A stretch of 64,000 nucleotides of DNA, from the NCBI GenBank assembly GCA_041398745.1, contig JAWKUB010000004.1, forward strand, positions 620,001 through 684,000, written 5' to 3'. The translations under genes were made by a program, and so were the position numbers. Under the pieces are notes generated by a model, which was not told the DNA's origin, did not search any database, and worked only from the letters and a program-made list of their open reading frames with translations. Shown here one piece after another: positions 35,802-45,364 of the stretch. The first letter of the stretch is position 1. Every line of letters starts with the position of its first letter. This DNA is from JACKHO01 sp041398745 (GTDB lineage: Bacteria; Planctomycetota; Planctomycetia; Planctomycetales; Planctomycetaceae).

Positions 35802-37294
35802 GCCAGTTTGCGTGCAACGCGGGCTCCGCTTTGGAGGGCGCCTTCCATGTAGCCGACGAATTTGTAGCAGGTATGTTCGCCAGCGATGTGCAAATGGCCG
35901 CCGAGTTGGGGCTGGTCCATGAGTGGGCCGACGGTGGTGACCTGTCCCGGTGCGGGGAATGAATAACTTGCGCCGGCCCAGGGTTCTTTTACCCAGTTCA
36001 TGTAAATCGACTTCGTGAAGTTGTCTCCGAAGCCCGGAAAGAACTGCTCGAAGACTTTGGCGAATTGTGCATCTCGCTCGACACGACCAAGTTCGTTGGC
36101 CTCCTGACAAACCGTGCCTCCAACGAATCCCACCAGACACGCGCCGCCGACTTCAACCGGTCCCTGATTGTCGGTGCCATCCCACGTCATGTTGATGCCC
36201 GAGTCGGCCAGTGCGTACTGATTCAACCTCGGATTCTGCTGTTCCCAAAATCGATCCTTCACGGCGGCGAAGTACTTGCCGTTGAAACCCGTTTGGGGAT
36301 TGATTTCGGAGGGCAGGGGAGGGGACATTTTGATTTTGCCCCATGTCTGCGGCGGTGCAGTCAGGACAACATCATCGCATTCGTGCCGCACACCATCTGC
36401 GGTATCTACACACATGCAGCCGTTGCCATGTGTGATAGAACGAACAACGAGCCCCGTATGAATCCGCTCGGAACCAATTGCTTCCGCCAGTTTCGCGGCC
36501 AGCGAATCATTCCCGCCCTTACATCGATAAACCTCCGACTCCGTCCAGTACTTCTCCAATCCGCCCCCCTTTACCGATGCCAGCTGACCGAGCAGTGATT
36601 GTTTTTCCGGCACCTGACCATTGTCGGACATTTGGTTGATCCAGACAGCACGTTTCACCAGGTCGGGAACCTGGAGGCCATTGATCCAGTCCTGAATAGA
36701 GGTGGCATCGAGCTTCGCGGCATTCGGCGTTTGCCAGGGAGCATCTTCCACGACGGGGGCTGCCAATGCATTCAGCTCATTCAAGGCCACGTCTAAATCT
36801 TCCCAGAGTTTGCCCGCCTCCTCGCCACTGAGTCGTTTTCCGTCGATGATGACCGGCAATTCGGCGTCGTCATCGTTCGTGACATCGAGGAACTCCAGCC
36901 CGAATCGATCTGCGTAGTTCACCCACAGGGGATGATTGCTGCCAATGAGTTCCGCCCCGAACTCGACGTTGCGTCCCTTGATGAATTCGTTCCCGTTGCG
37001 TGCATTGGAGGAAAACACCCGACCACCGACGCGATTGCGTGCTTCCACCACGGTAACGTCGTAACCAACCTGCAACAGTTCAAACGCACAGGCAAGCCCG
37101 GAAAAGCCGGCCCCAATGACCACAACCTTCTTCCCGTTCGGCCGTGGAGACTTGTCCTCAGAGAATGCGAGACGCGAAGACAGCACGAGCCCCAGCGAAG
37201 CCGCCAGCGACTCCCGCAAGAACTGCCGCCGCTGAAGCAGAGCAGGGCGGTTACCGAACCGTGAAGCCAATGCCGAAATGACGGAACGACTCAT
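35774..37294 (-). CDS. Tat-exported flavin-containing amine oxidase
   Basis: A 506-residue protein. The N-terminus carries a twin-arginine signal (RRQFLRESLAASLGLVLSS). The FAD-binding Rossmann motif is VVVIGAGFSGLACAFELL followed by VEARNRVGGRVFS, as in monoamine oxidases and phytoene-desaturase-like enzymes. The C-terminal FAD region includes GGHLHIAGEHTCYKFVGYMEGALQSGARVA. It is expected to oxidise an amine or a related substrate outside the cytoplasm; the substrate is unknown. Its 3' end overlaps the convergent kinase gene by 28 bases. ATG 37294 opens the Tat signal well; an upstream ATG-rich extension to 37384 is unlikely. Confidence 0.88.
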   Translation of the reverse strand: MSRSVISALASRFGNRPALLQRRQFLRESLAASLGLVLSSRLAFSEDKSPRPNGKKVVVIGAGFSGLACAFELLQVGYDVTVVEARNRVGGRVFSSNARNGNEFIKGRNVEFGAELIGSNHPLWVNYADRFGLEFLDVTNDDDAELPVIIDGKRLSGEEAGKLWEDLDVALNELNALAAPVVEDAPWQTPNAAKLDATSIQDWINGLQVPDLVKRAVWINQMSDNGQVPEKQSLLGQLASVKGGGLEKYWTESEVYRCKGGNDSLAAKLAEAIGSERIHTGLVVRSITHGNGCMCVDTADGVRHECDDVVLTAPPQTWGKIKMSPPLPSEINPQTGFNGKYFAAVKDRFWEQQNPRLNQYALADSGINMTWDGTDNQGPVEVGGACLVGFVGGTVCQEANELGRVERDAQFAKVFEQFFPGFGDNFTKSIYMNWVKEPWAGASYSFPAPGQVTTVGPLMDQPQLGGHLHIAGEHTCYKFVGYMEGALQSGARVARKLAQRDGVVSG

Positions 37295-37387
37295 GAATAT
37301 GCATCCCAACTGCTGACACGAAATGGGGCAACGGATTGATGCCCAACCACGTTGCATTACTGCATGGGGACGCGCAGAAAGCAAGGC

Positions 37388-38245
37388 TCAATTGTGGCTT
37401 TGCGAAAAGTCCAGAACCTCCTGAACGAACCGCTCGGGATGCGTTCCATGAATTTGATGTCCTGTTCCCTGGAACCGAACGTGTTTTGCGTTTCGCATGA
37501 GGGGCAGGGCGGTGGCGAGGTCGGCGTCGGTGAATGTGCCGCCGGCGGTGGGATCAGCCTGAAGTAACAGAGCAGGGCATTCAACGTGGGACCAAAGGGA
37601 TTCGTAGTCAAATCCATCCAGCCATTTGCCGGCAATGACGCACGTCAAAACCTCCGGATCCATGTGGCTGAGGCTCTCAGCTGAAAACCTCAGTGACTGT
37701 TCATCACGCAAATCGCCAAGTCGAGCAGGGCCGGTTGCGGTGGAAACTGTGACGTCAGCCAGCAGGGCAGTTCGAGCTTCGATACCACATTCCGCTCTCG
37801 CGACTGCCTGCATGCCAATAAACAAGTCGCGGTAGGGCGTCATGGCAATGTGTTCGCCCATGGTGTGGAAGGGAGGGTCTTCCAGGACGACGTGCGAAAC
37901 CTGCTCAGCACACTCTGCTGCGAGCGACAATGCAACCATCGCACCGAGAGAATGCCCGACAATGACAATTGGCTCATCGAAAGTGTCACGGACAAACGCG
38001 GCAGTGAGCTTGGCGTAATCGGCGACGTGGTAGCCTTCGGTTGAACGCTCAGACATTCCGTGTCCCATGTGATCAACTAACACCACGCGCCAGTGCTTGC
38101 GCAAGACGGGAAGCAAGGAGGACCAATCACCGCCGTGTCTGGTGACGCCGTGGAGCAATAGCATGACCGGAAGATCGGTCCGATCATCCACGTAGTGCAG
38201 CGTCGGCCGCGAAGGAGAACGCCAATACAAGTTGGCTGGAGGCAT
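37388..38245 (-). CDS. Alpha/beta-hydrolase
   Basis: A 285-residue cytosolic hydrolase. The oxyanion block is VMLLLHGVTRHGGDW. The strand-nucleophile motif GHSLGAMVAL gives Ser about residue 118. An acidic residue in LLQADPTAGGT and the terminal GTGHQIHGTHPERF, with the catalytic His, complete the triad. Closest in appearance to the AB-hydrolase-1 esterase/epoxide-hydrolase group. It is followed upstream on its strand by an amidohydrolase gene, with a solo hairpin repeat in the gap. Function within the pair is unknown. Confidence 0.85.
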   Translation of the reverse strand: MPPANLYWRSPSRPTLHYVDDRTDLPVMLLLHGVTRHGGDWSSLLPVLRKHWRVVLVDHMGHGMSERSTEGYHVADYAKLTAAFVRDTFDEPIVIVGHSLGAMVALSLAAECAEQVSHVVLEDPPFHTMGEHIAMTPYRDLFIGMQAVARAECGIEARTALLADVTVSTATGPARLGDLRDEQSLRFSAESLSHMDPEVLTCVIAGKWLDGFDYESLWSHVECPALLLQADPTAGGTFTDADLATALPLMRNAKHVRFQGTGHQIHGTHPERFVQEVLDFSQSHN

Positions 38246-38280
38246 GGAATCGATTCCTCTGAAGGCGTCTCATTGCGGCT

Positions 38281-38326
38281 GGTTGAGATAGTTGAGAGTG
38301 GCTCCGCCACCGCTGAGATGGTTGAG
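38281..38326 (+). repeat. Solo copy of the GGTTGAGAT hairpin repeat
   Basis: GGTTGAGATAGTTGAG is followed by the hairpin GTGGC-TCC-GCCAC and then by TGAGATGGTTGAG. It has the same arms as the repeats bracketing the four-helix-bundle gene at 48088 and 48502, but the central stem sequence differs while still pairing. It lies between two minus-strand genes and has no gene attached. Confidence 0.75.
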
Positions 38327-38342
38327 AGTTGCGGCAGTGACC

Positions 38343-39635
38343 TTACTCTTCTTTCACAACGGTCGGAAACGGCGGTGCGATGCGTCCAGCCTTCACAATG
38401 CCTCCCTGAAGAACGGCAATGAAGTTGCTACGTTCTTCGAGCACAGAAATGTCTTTGATGACATTACCGTCCACGACAACAACGTCACCGAACTTGCCAA
38501 CTTCCAGAGTTCCGAATTCGTCGCCGCGTCCCATGATTTCGGCTCCCGTCTTTGTGGCACATTTAATGACTTCCAGAGGTGTGAGTCCTACATCTTTCAC
38601 AAAGAACGTGAGCTCACGAGCATAGTCGCCGTGGGGATTCCAGCCGAAGCCGTAATCACCGCCCATGCCAAGCCGCCCACCGGCGCGGAGAATGCGCTTG
38701 GCGCTTTCGATTCCGCCATCCAGGGTTTCCTGGTGACCGTCGATGACGCGTTGTGAGAGGCCGAATTCTTTTCCGCGTTCGACGCTCGCTTTTTCGAAGT
38801 AGAGAGCCGGCACACAAGGCACGTCTCGCTCCAGCAGCAAGTCGAGTCCTTCGTCGTCAATGAAGGTTCCATGCTCAATGCAGTCGTACCCGGCTCGGAG
38901 CGCGTTCTTAATGCCTTCTGTTGCCCGGCAGTGTCCTGTGACCTTGAGGTTGTGGTTGTGAGCTGTTGCTACCACCGCATGCATTTCTTCGAAGGTCATG
39001 CAAAGGGTGTGATGGTCGTTCATGTCGGGAGCGGCCGCGTCGCCAGTGGGATACGTTTTGACCCACTCGACACCATCTTTCACCAAAGCCCGCACGGCCT
39101 TTCGCGCGTCTTCCGTACCGTTGATGATGAAGACGAGTCCTTCCATTCCAATTTTGCGAAACTCGGGGTTCCAGTCCATCAGTCCGCCTGCGGAACAAAT
39201 CTCACGTCCACTGGCCGACAGGCGGGGGCCGGGGATCAAATCTTCCTCGATCGCTTTCTTGAGCCAGACGTCGACGTTGAAGAGGCAGCCTCCAGAACGG
39301 GCCGCCGTGTATCCGCATTCGAGTGCGAGCCGGCAGTTGACGGACGTCAGCAGTGACACATACTCAACCGGGTACTTGATGTCCAAATCTTCGAGCGCGC
39401 GAATATTGAAATAGGTCGCGTGAAAGTGTGCCTCAACGAGGCCTGGCAAAATGGAGCCGCCATTGGCGTCGATGTGCTCGGCATCGTCAGGAGCCGGGGG
39501 GGCACCGTCAGAAGGCCCGACATATTTGATGACGCCCGACTCAATGACCACCACACCATTGGCCACGGGGGGAGCGCCTGTTCCATCGATGATTTGACCG
39601 TTGTGAATCACCGTAGTGCCGGGATGTTTTTTCAT
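38343..39635 (-). CDS. Amidohydrolase-superfamily protein (imidazolonepropionase/prolidase-like)
   Basis: A 430-residue cytosolic metal hydrolase. The N-terminal beta-sandwich TVIHNGQIIDGTG is followed by LPGLVEAHFHATY with the first metal HxH. Later come GHCRATEGIKNALRAGYDCIEHGTF, with the metal His residues, and GGDYGFGWNPHGDYARELTFF, with the catalytic Asp region. The C-terminal sandwich has FGTLEVGKFGDVVVVDGN. It matches the dipeptidase/imidazolonepropionase-like branch; the substrate is unknown. ATG 39635 has a GAGAG stretch upstream; ATG 39650 is an alternative. It lies in tandem with the alpha/beta-hydrolase gene. Confidence 0.88.
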   Translation of the reverse strand: MKKHPGTTVIHNGQIIDGTGAPPVANGVVVIESGVIKYVGPSDGAPPAPDDAEHIDANGGSILPGLVEAHFHATYFNIRALEDLDIKYPVEYVSLLTSVNCRLALECGYTAARSGGCLFNVDVWLKKAIEEDLIPGPRLSASGREICSAGGLMDWNPEFRKIGMEGLVFIINGTEDARKAVRALVKDGVEWVKTYPTGDAAAPDMNDHHTLCMTFEEMHAVVATAHNHNLKVTGHCRATEGIKNALRAGYDCIEHGTFIDDEGLDLLLERDVPCVPALYFEKASVERGKEFGLSQRVIDGHQETLDGGIESAKRILRAGGRLGMGGDYGFGWNPHGDYARELTFFVKDVGLTPLEVIKCATKTGAEIMGRGDEFGTLEVGKFGDVVVVDGNVIKDISVLEERSNFIAVLQGGIVKAGRIAPPFPTVVKEE

Positions 39636-39959
39636 GTCGGGAACTCTCATTCAGCGGGCTGCAGAAATCGCGATTGGGGTGAAGCGTTCATTGCAGTGCA
39701 ATGGGGACCAAGTGTCAACGCGCGCAAGCAAAGGGTTCTCGCGCCACCACGAACAAAGGAGGACAAGAGGCTATGACGACCACCCCAAGCGAGGCGTACG
39801 GCAATCCATATTGCGAGACGCATAAGTGGGCAAACACTCTCTACTCGTCCACCAAACCGCATCCAGATTCAAACCACCCCCAACGTCCGATAATGTCTGT
39901 TATGTATAATTCCGGCATGGAGAATCACTGGGGAATGCGTAATCGGAACAATTCCAACG
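39636..39959. other. Intergenic region, 324 bases
   Basis: This gap lies between the amidohydrolase start and the stop of the transglutaminase gene, both on the minus strand. It should contain the amidohydrolase promoter, but I could not point to a convincing one. A TATAAT-like hexamer at about 39905 faces the wrong strand. A long plus-strand open frame across the gap is antisense to the transglutaminase gene and looks non-coding. Confidence 0.35.
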
Positions 39960-42020
39960 TCACGGCTGAACCGTCCTGGTTGGCAAACTGGCTAGTTCCA
40001 ATCGCCCCGTTTGCAGGCTTTCGATTTCGTCATGGGAGGCGGGACGGAATCGGACTCTCGCATACTGGTGGTACCACGCTGCTGCGCGCGTTCCCCAGTC
40101 GTCGGGAAGCTCGGCAAGTATTCGTTCGGCAAACTGCGAAACGGTCTCGTGACCCTGCCGTTCCAGTCCCCTGCTCTGCACGAGTTTGTCAAAAGCACGA
40201 CGTTCGGCGAGCAGCATTTGGCGCTCTCGCGACAGCGTTTCTCCAGCTCCCGTTCGTCCCGAAGAAAACCGTTGTGAGCGAATCAGCCAATAGCCCAAAC
40301 CGAAGACCGCAGCCATCGCCATTAACCAACGACCGTATATCAGTGCTTCGTCAAACGAGAGTTGCCGGAACCACACAACGGCGTGCTGGAAGAACCTGCG
40401 TGAAGCCTGCCACGAGGCATCGAGTTGACCCGTTGTCCGCTCCTGCGGAACACCGCCACCAGGAGTTGATTCCACAAGCACCCATCGCTGCAAATCGTCG
40501 TCGTAGGCTTCCACCCAGGCATGGGCATCGCGATGACGGGCAATCCAATCTCCCGTCAGTTCATTCTTTTCGCCTGCTACATAACCCGTGACAAACCGAG
40601 TTGGAATTCCCTCACGTCGTAACAGAATGGCCGTTGCCGTGGCGAAGTATTCGCAATGTGCCGGAAGCCTGTTCTCCAAAAAGTAGCCGAGACGATCTTC
40701 ACGAAACGGAATACGAACGCCAAGTTGATATTCGAAATTGTTGTGAAAGAAATTCTGGACCGCGACAACTTTCTCTGAGGGAGATTTGCAGCCGGCAAAG
40801 ACTTCGTCCCCAAAATCTGCAACCCGCGAATCGAGCGGCCGTGGTAGCTTCAACCATTGCTCTCGCAATTCGGGCGTCAAGAATTGCGGCTGAACTTCTG
40901 CAGCCTGCAGCACTGCGTATTGGCCTTCCTCAAATTCCAATCCTCGAATGACATGGCCGCCGGCACTCTGCGAATACTCGCCCGGCGAAGTGATGAGGGC
41001 TGTCGAGTTTTCAGGGAGAAAAAAGAAACGTCCCCCTTCGTTTGGCTCCGGCCAAATTTCGACAATCGATTCTGCTCCATCATCAGGAATGTCATCTAAA
41101 TCAAAACCGACAGCGTTCCCTTCCAAATAAGGAGAGAACCGTTCACCCACTGACGATGCCAACCGACGCGTCGGCACCTCCACTCGCCATTTGTTCTGTT
41201 GAAAGGAATTAAACGCGCATCCCTTAAGGTATGTCTGTTTGGAAATTCCTTCGACACGTACTGCCACTCGTTTTGCATCACGCTGAGACCAGCTGGATAT
41301 GCTGTTGAGGCTGGCCTCTCCAGAGAATCCGGCCTCCGCATTGCGTTTGGGGCCTTCGAGGTATTCCGCGAGTAGTTGTTCGATGCGATCTTCGTTTTTC
41401 TCCAGCAGGCCGGCCGCAGTGGCTCCCGCCAGTAAACCAAAGAGAATGGGCAACGCACAAAGTATCCATTTCAGCCGGAAAGGGGCGGGCAGGGGCTTGG
41501 ATTGAATCGCTTTGCGTGAACCGCCCGCCAACACCATGAGCATGGCAATGACAATTGCAACGCCCACTCGATACAGGTTTCTCTCAAATAGCGTGGCCTG
41601 TACATCTCCGAGGAAAACAATTGCAAGGCCCGGCAGAGCGGGATACCAGTGAGGGAGGCGCTCGGCCTTCGGTAACGTCGCCAGGACAATCAACTGCATA
41701 GCCAGACAGGCACACGTGAGTTCGTGCGACAGCTCCGAGTAGAGGAACGCATCGTTTACATGAAAGACATGCGGCGCGTACCGATACTTGATGAGGAACA
41801 GCACTGTAATGCCCACGGCACAGTAGTCCATGCGCGACGGATACGCATTCGGGCCGATGATGAAAGCGAGAGACAGGATGGCAATTGCAGCGGCGGCGAA
41901 GGCGAATACGACGCTGCCCATCAGTTTGATGAGGAGCACGCACTGCAGCAGCACGAGGAGCACTGCAAATACGCGGTGTCTATTGGCAGGTTCCCTGCTT
42001 CGCAAAATGGAGACGCTCAT
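39960..42020 (-). CDS. TgpA-like membrane protein with transglutaminase domain
   Basis: A 686-residue protein. The N-terminal third contains about six membrane helices (DUF3488-like), for example VVFAFAAAAIAILSLAFI and VGVAIVIAMLMVLAG. A large extracytoplasmic part then carries the transglutaminase-like core: the nucleophile Cys in LPAHCEYFATA, the His in HRDAHAWVEAY and the third residue in VLVESTPGG. One more membrane helix (MAMAAVFGLGYWLI) precedes a cytosolic tail. It is the last gene of a MoxR / DUF58 / transglutaminase operon, with an ATGA overlap to the DUF58 gene. Such operons are widespread; the biochemical role is unsettled. Confidence 0.9.
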   Translation of the reverse strand: MSVSILRSREPANRHRVFAVLLVLLQCVLLIKLMGSVVFAFAAAAIAILSLAFIIGPNAYPSRMDYCAVGITVLFLIKYRYAPHVFHVNDAFLYSELSHELTCACLAMQLIVLATLPKAERLPHWYPALPGLAIVFLGDVQATLFERNLYRVGVAIVIAMLMVLAGGSRKAIQSKPLPAPFRLKWILCALPILFGLLAGATAAGLLEKNEDRIEQLLAEYLEGPKRNAEAGFSGEASLNSISSWSQRDAKRVAVRVEGISKQTYLKGCAFNSFQQNKWRVEVPTRRLASSVGERFSPYLEGNAVGFDLDDIPDDGAESIVEIWPEPNEGGRFFFLPENSTALITSPGEYSQSAGGHVIRGLEFEEGQYAVLQAAEVQPQFLTPELREQWLKLPRPLDSRVADFGDEVFAGCKSPSEKVVAVQNFFHNNFEYQLGVRIPFREDRLGYFLENRLPAHCEYFATATAILLRREGIPTRFVTGYVAGEKNELTGDWIARHRDAHAWVEAYDDDLQRWVLVESTPGGGVPQERTTGQLDASWQASRRFFQHAVVWFRQLSFDEALIYGRWLMAMAAVFGLGYWLIRSQRFSSGRTGAGETLSRERQMLLAERRAFDKLVQSRGLERQGHETVSQFAERILAELPDDWGTRAAAWYHQYARVRFRPASHDEIESLQTGRLELASLPTRTVQP

Positions 42021-43246
42021 AGGTGCAGCACCTCCCCGGCGTGAATGGCTGATGGAGAAAGCCGCTGCAGTTCGAGTCCATCTTCCGGGAACGGAATGGT
42101 GGTGGGCTGCTCATCACGTACCAGCAGCACTCGCAATTCACATCCCGCCTGTCGCACGCTTTCTACAAAGCTCGCACGCGTGTTGTCCCAGTCGAGAAAC
42201 ACACACAACATGGTAGAGACACTTTCGAGTTGGAGTGTCACAGCAGGAGAGAGTTCTTCGAATGCGCTTTTGTGTGCTGGCTCAACCGCCGCTAACAAAT
42301 CGAGAACCTTTTCAAAGTTCATAACGCTGGTTGTCGTCCGAAACACATACAGTTCTGGCCCGGCCGCGAATAAATCGAGGACCGACTCCTGCGACTGCAG
42401 TCCATCGGCCAGGCTGGCGGTGAGCTTTACTGCCGCTTCGAAGCTGTCTCGGTTTCGACTTCTCCAACCCTTCGTGGCAACATGAGTATCAAGGATCAGA
42501 GCAATCCGGGTGCAAAACTCATCCTGATACTCCCGCACCACTGGCTTTCCCAACCTCGCCCACGCGCGGAAGTCCAGGCGATGGGCCGGCTGACCAAATG
42601 TGTATTCACGGTTTCCCACATATTCATCTGAGGCCCCTACCCTCCCCTCAATGAGCACGCCTCCAGGCTGATGCTTCGAGCTGGCTGGTAAATCCATCGA
42701 CTCAATGGGGTGAAATGCCGGCCGCACATGAACTGCCGCTATCTCGACCGTTTCACGTCCGAATCGCATCATGTTGAAGGGGAACGTGCTGTGCGGACGC
42801 AGAGGCGGCATGGCGTACACCCCTCGTCGGCTCGTCTCGATGACAATTGGCAAAGTCGCTGAGTCACCTGATGGAATAACGGCAACCATGTCCTCTGAGT
42901 TTTTGTGACGCATTCCTTCCGGCAGGCCGTACAGGGAGCACATGACATCGAATGCGGGCCATCTGCCAAGATTCGTCAGTGTGACTGACCCGCGAATCGA
43001 TTCGCCCGCCACTGAGTGATCGGCGAGGTGTACCTGAGTTCGCAGTCGTGGTCGCGCCAGCATGCCGACCATTTCGACGAGGAAGAGCACCGATGCGAGA
43101 AAGCAGAAGACGTAATAAATGGGAACCTGAACCGACACTGCCCCGCCCGCACTGACGAACATGACGAGGACGACGAACCGGCCGGCTGGGGTGAGCTTGT
43201 ACCCCATCACCTTGGAGAACGGAGACCAAACGCCGCGTTGGAACAT
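42017..43246 (-). CDS. DUF58-domain protein
   Basis: A 409-residue protein with two N-terminal membrane helices (FVVLVMFVSAGGAVSVQVPI and YYVFCFLASVLFLVEMVGM). A middle region follows, and then the DUF58 signature YVGNREYTFGQPAHRLDFRAWARLGKPVVREY, a vWA-like fold whose metal site appears as LILDT. DUF58 proteins are encoded with MoxR ATPases and probably act as their membrane partner. The start overlaps nothing; the end overlaps the next gene by four bases, which implies translational coupling. An internal start at MGYKLTPAGR is possible. Confidence 0.9.
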   Translation of the reverse strand: MFQRGVWSPFSKVMGYKLTPAGRFVVLVMFVSAGGAVSVQVPIYYVFCFLASVLFLVEMVGMLARPRLRTQVHLADHSVAGESIRGSVTLTNLGRWPAFDVMCSLYGLPEGMRHKNSEDMVAVIPSGDSATLPIVIETSRRGVYAMPPLRPHSTFPFNMMRFGRETVEIAAVHVRPAFHPIESMDLPASSKHQPGGVLIEGRVGASDEYVGNREYTFGQPAHRLDFRAWARLGKPVVREYQDEFCTRIALILDTHVATKGWRSRNRDSFEAAVKLTASLADGLQSQESVLDLFAAGPELYVFRTTTSVMNFEKVLDLLAAVEPAHKSAFEELSPAVTLQLESVSTMLCVFLDWDNTRASFVESVRQAGCELRVLLVRDEQPTTIPFPEDGLELQRLSPSAIHAGEVLHL

Positions 43247-43260
43247 TGTTGCCTCCCGTC

Positions 43261-44244
43261 TCAGGCGGGTACCGGAATTTCACCGAGGATTTCATAAATG
43301 ACATCGTGCTTGGCCACTGCTCCGTAACGTGCCTTCGAGGTCAGCACGAGGCGATGCGACAGGACATAGGGGGCAACGCGCTGAACATCGTCGGGCAGCA
43401 CAAAACGACGTCCCTGCACAAACGCCGATGCTTGTGCCGCGCGAAACAGCATGAGCGAACCTCGGGGGCTCACACCAAGTTTCAGCATCGAGTGACCGCG
43501 CGTGCGGGCCACAATGTCGAGCATGTATTTGGCGACCGACTCATCCACCAACACGAGCCGCACATCCTGCTGCATTTGCGACAGTTCTGACGTGGACATG
43601 GTGACAGGGACGGAATCGACCGGCAGACTGACCGCCTGATCGAACAGCATCGCCATTTCCATGTCGGGATTCGGGTAGCCGAGTTCCAGACGCACGAGGA
43701 AGCGGTCGAGCTGTGCTTCGGGCAGCGGATAGGTTCCGTGGAAATCGACGGGGTTCTGCGTTGCCAGCACGAGAAACGGTTTGGGGAGTTGGTACTGCAC
43801 CCCTTCAATGGTGGCCTGCCCTTCACTCATTGCTTCAAGCAAGGCAGATTGGGTCCGCGGCGACGCGCGGTTGATTTCGTCTGCCAGCAGCACGCTGCAG
43901 AAAATCGGCCCCTTGTGAAAGGTGAACGTCCCTTCCTTCGGATTGTAGACCGACGCCCCCAGAATGTCGGTCGGCAACAAGTCCGGTGTGAACTGCACGC
44001 GGCGGAACTCGGCATCGAGCGAACGGGCCAGTGCTTTGGCCAGCGTGGTCTTCCCTACTCCGGGTACGTCCTCCATGAGGACCGATCCACCGGCCACGAG
44101 AGCGGTGAGCAGAATATGGATAGCCTCCTCTTTGCCCCGAATCACTCGGCAGAGGCTTTGATGCAGCTCATGGAGCCGTTCGACCTGTGGCGGTCCGTCC
44201 TGAATTGCCATGTTCGAAATTGTTTCTTCGAGAAGTCGCTGCAT
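43261..44244 (-). CDS. MoxR-family AAA+ ATPase
   Basis: A 327-residue cytosolic ATPase. Walker A is EDVPGVGKTTLAKALA, Walker B LLADEINRASP, sensor 1 and arginine finger regions LATQNPVDFHGTYPLPEAQLDRF, and the C-terminal lid with SPRGSLMLFRAAQA. MoxR proteins act as chaperone-like machines that help assemble or activate a membrane or secreted partner. Here the partner is presumably the DUF58 protein, encoded 14 bases downstream on the same strand, and the transglutaminase protein. First gene of this operon. Confidence 0.94.
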   Translation of the reverse strand: MQRLLEETISNMAIQDGPPQVERLHELHQSLCRVIRGKEEAIHILLTALVAGGSVLMEDVPGVGKTTLAKALARSLDAEFRRVQFTPDLLPTDILGASVYNPKEGTFTFHKGPIFCSVLLADEINRASPRTQSALLEAMSEGQATIEGVQYQLPKPFLVLATQNPVDFHGTYPLPEAQLDRFLVRLELGYPNPDMEMAMLFDQAVSLPVDSVPVTMSTSELSQMQQDVRLVLVDESVAKYMLDIVARTRGHSMLKLGVSPRGSLMLFRAAQASAFVQGRRFVLPDDVQRVAPYVLSHRLVLTSKARYGAVAKHDVIYEILGEIPVPA

Positions 44245-44586
44245 CGGTCAACTCCGTCGGCGTTGGGGGACATCCCCTCCCCTCCCCTGCTCTGTCTGTA
44301 GCGATGTCGTTCCACCAGGTTGTCAGCGCGGGCTGACTTTCTGAGGTGGAAACAAATCGCTGCCGACATTCCTACGACCAAGTTGACCGCAACATTTGGA
44401 AAATCTTGCGTCATCGGATTCTACCGCCTTCACAACAAAGTGGCGAACCGCCTATCCGATCAACAGGTAAACCAAACCGAAAACAAACAATGACTGATTC
44501 TGACAATTTGTGATCACTCGATTGACAATCACGGTCAGGGAGTTTCAAAATAGAGAACCAAGGAAAGGTCTAATAGGCCAGTCGAG
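44245..44586. other. Divergent intergenic region between moxR-type gene and BMC operon
   Basis: 342 bases between two divergent genes. Notable items are the BMC-operon promoter candidate at 44522 and the 8-bp palindrome GTGATCAC at 44510-44517 just ahead of it. The latter is a possible site for the DeoR-type regulator or another repressor. I saw no repeat or RNA structure. Confidence 0.4.
44522..44551 (+). promoter_or_regulatory. Candidate sigma-70 promoter of the BMC operon
   Basis: TTGACA at 44522-44527 and CAAAAT at 44546-44551 are separated by 18 bases, about 36 bases before the first start codon. The -35 is exact; the -10 is weak. TGACAAT occurs twice nearby (44501 and 44523). Confidence 0.4.
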
Positions 44587-45348
44587 GTGAGATTGTTACC
44601 GGATAAGCGACGTAACGACATCTTAGAGATCATTGAAGCGAAGGGTTTTGCCTCGCTTCAGGAGATCTCCGAGGCGATTAGCGCCAGCGAATCGACCATC
44701 CGACGTGATTTGGAATATCTTGACGGATTAGGAAAGGTTCGTCGCACCCGTGGTGGCGCCGCCTACATTGGCGAGTCGCTGGACGGTTTCGATGATCGGA
44801 GAAATCGGTCACTTCCGGAGAAACAGAAGATTGCCAAGGCGGCTGCCGACCTTATTGGTGACGGTGAGACAATTCTGCTTGACGGCGGCACAACGACCCT
44901 TGAGGTCGCCCGCAACTTAAGCTCAAGTGGGAAAACTTTGCAGGTTGTGACGAACTCGCTCCCCATTCAGGGGCTGCTCGTCGGTACCGCAAAGGTTGAA
45001 CTCATTGCCCTGGGGGGATTTTTGTATCCGAAGTCCGGCGTGGCTCTCGGAGAATTAACAATAGGTGCTTTGCGTCAAATACACGCGAGACGACTGATCA
45101 TGGGGGTCGGGGGAGTTACCCCGGCAGGACTTTTTAATTCCAACTCACTCCTCGTCGAAACTGAGCGTCAAATGCTTGAGGTCGCCGATGAGGTCATCGT
45201 CGTCGCAGACAGTACGAAGCTCGGACACTCGGAACTGGTGCATCTGGCCACGCTGGATCGCATTGACCGGTTTGTGACCGACGAGGGAATCAGTGATTCC
45301 TGGAAAGACATTTTTTCTTCACACAACGTAGAACTGACGATCGCCTGA
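44587..45348 (+). CDS. DeoR-family transcriptional regulator of the microcompartment operon
   Basis: A 253-residue regulator. The N-terminal helix-turn-helix carries RRNDILEIIEAKGFASLQEISEAISASESTIRRDLEYL, followed by the DeoR C-terminal sugar-phosphate sensor domain with GDGETILLDGGTTTLEVARNL and IGALRQIHARRLIMGVGGV. DeoR proteins bind a phosphosugar and release DNA. A DeoR gene at the head is typical of PVM-type microcompartment loci, where it would sense a fucose or rhamnose intermediate. GTG 44587 is the start used here; a TTG at 44593 close to the GAGGTGA is another option. The pduL gene follows after 16 bases. Confidence 0.92.
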   Translation: MRLLPDKRRNDILEIIEAKGFASLQEISEAISASESTIRRDLEYLDGLGKVRRTRGGAAYIGESLDGFDDRRNRSLPEKQKIAKAAADLIGDGETILLDGGTTTLEVARNLSSSGKTLQVVTNSLPIQGLLVGTAKVELIALGGFLYPKSGVALGELTIGALRQIHARRLIMGVGGVTPAGLFNSNSLLVETERQMLEVADEVIVVADSTKLGHSELVHLATLDRIDRFVTDEGISDSWKDIFSSHNVELTIA

Positions 45349-45364
45349 TCAAAGGCTATACCTC

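Noticed and set aside
39701..40591. A 296-residue plus-strand open frame
   Set aside because: It lies antisense to the transglutaminase gene, is Arg/Ser-rich without domain features, and starts in a non-coding gap. Shadow of the real gene.
44501..44527. TGACAAT...ATTGACA as an inverted operator
   Set aside because: The halves do not line up with the GTGATCAC centre; only weak symmetry, so left as context for the promoter.
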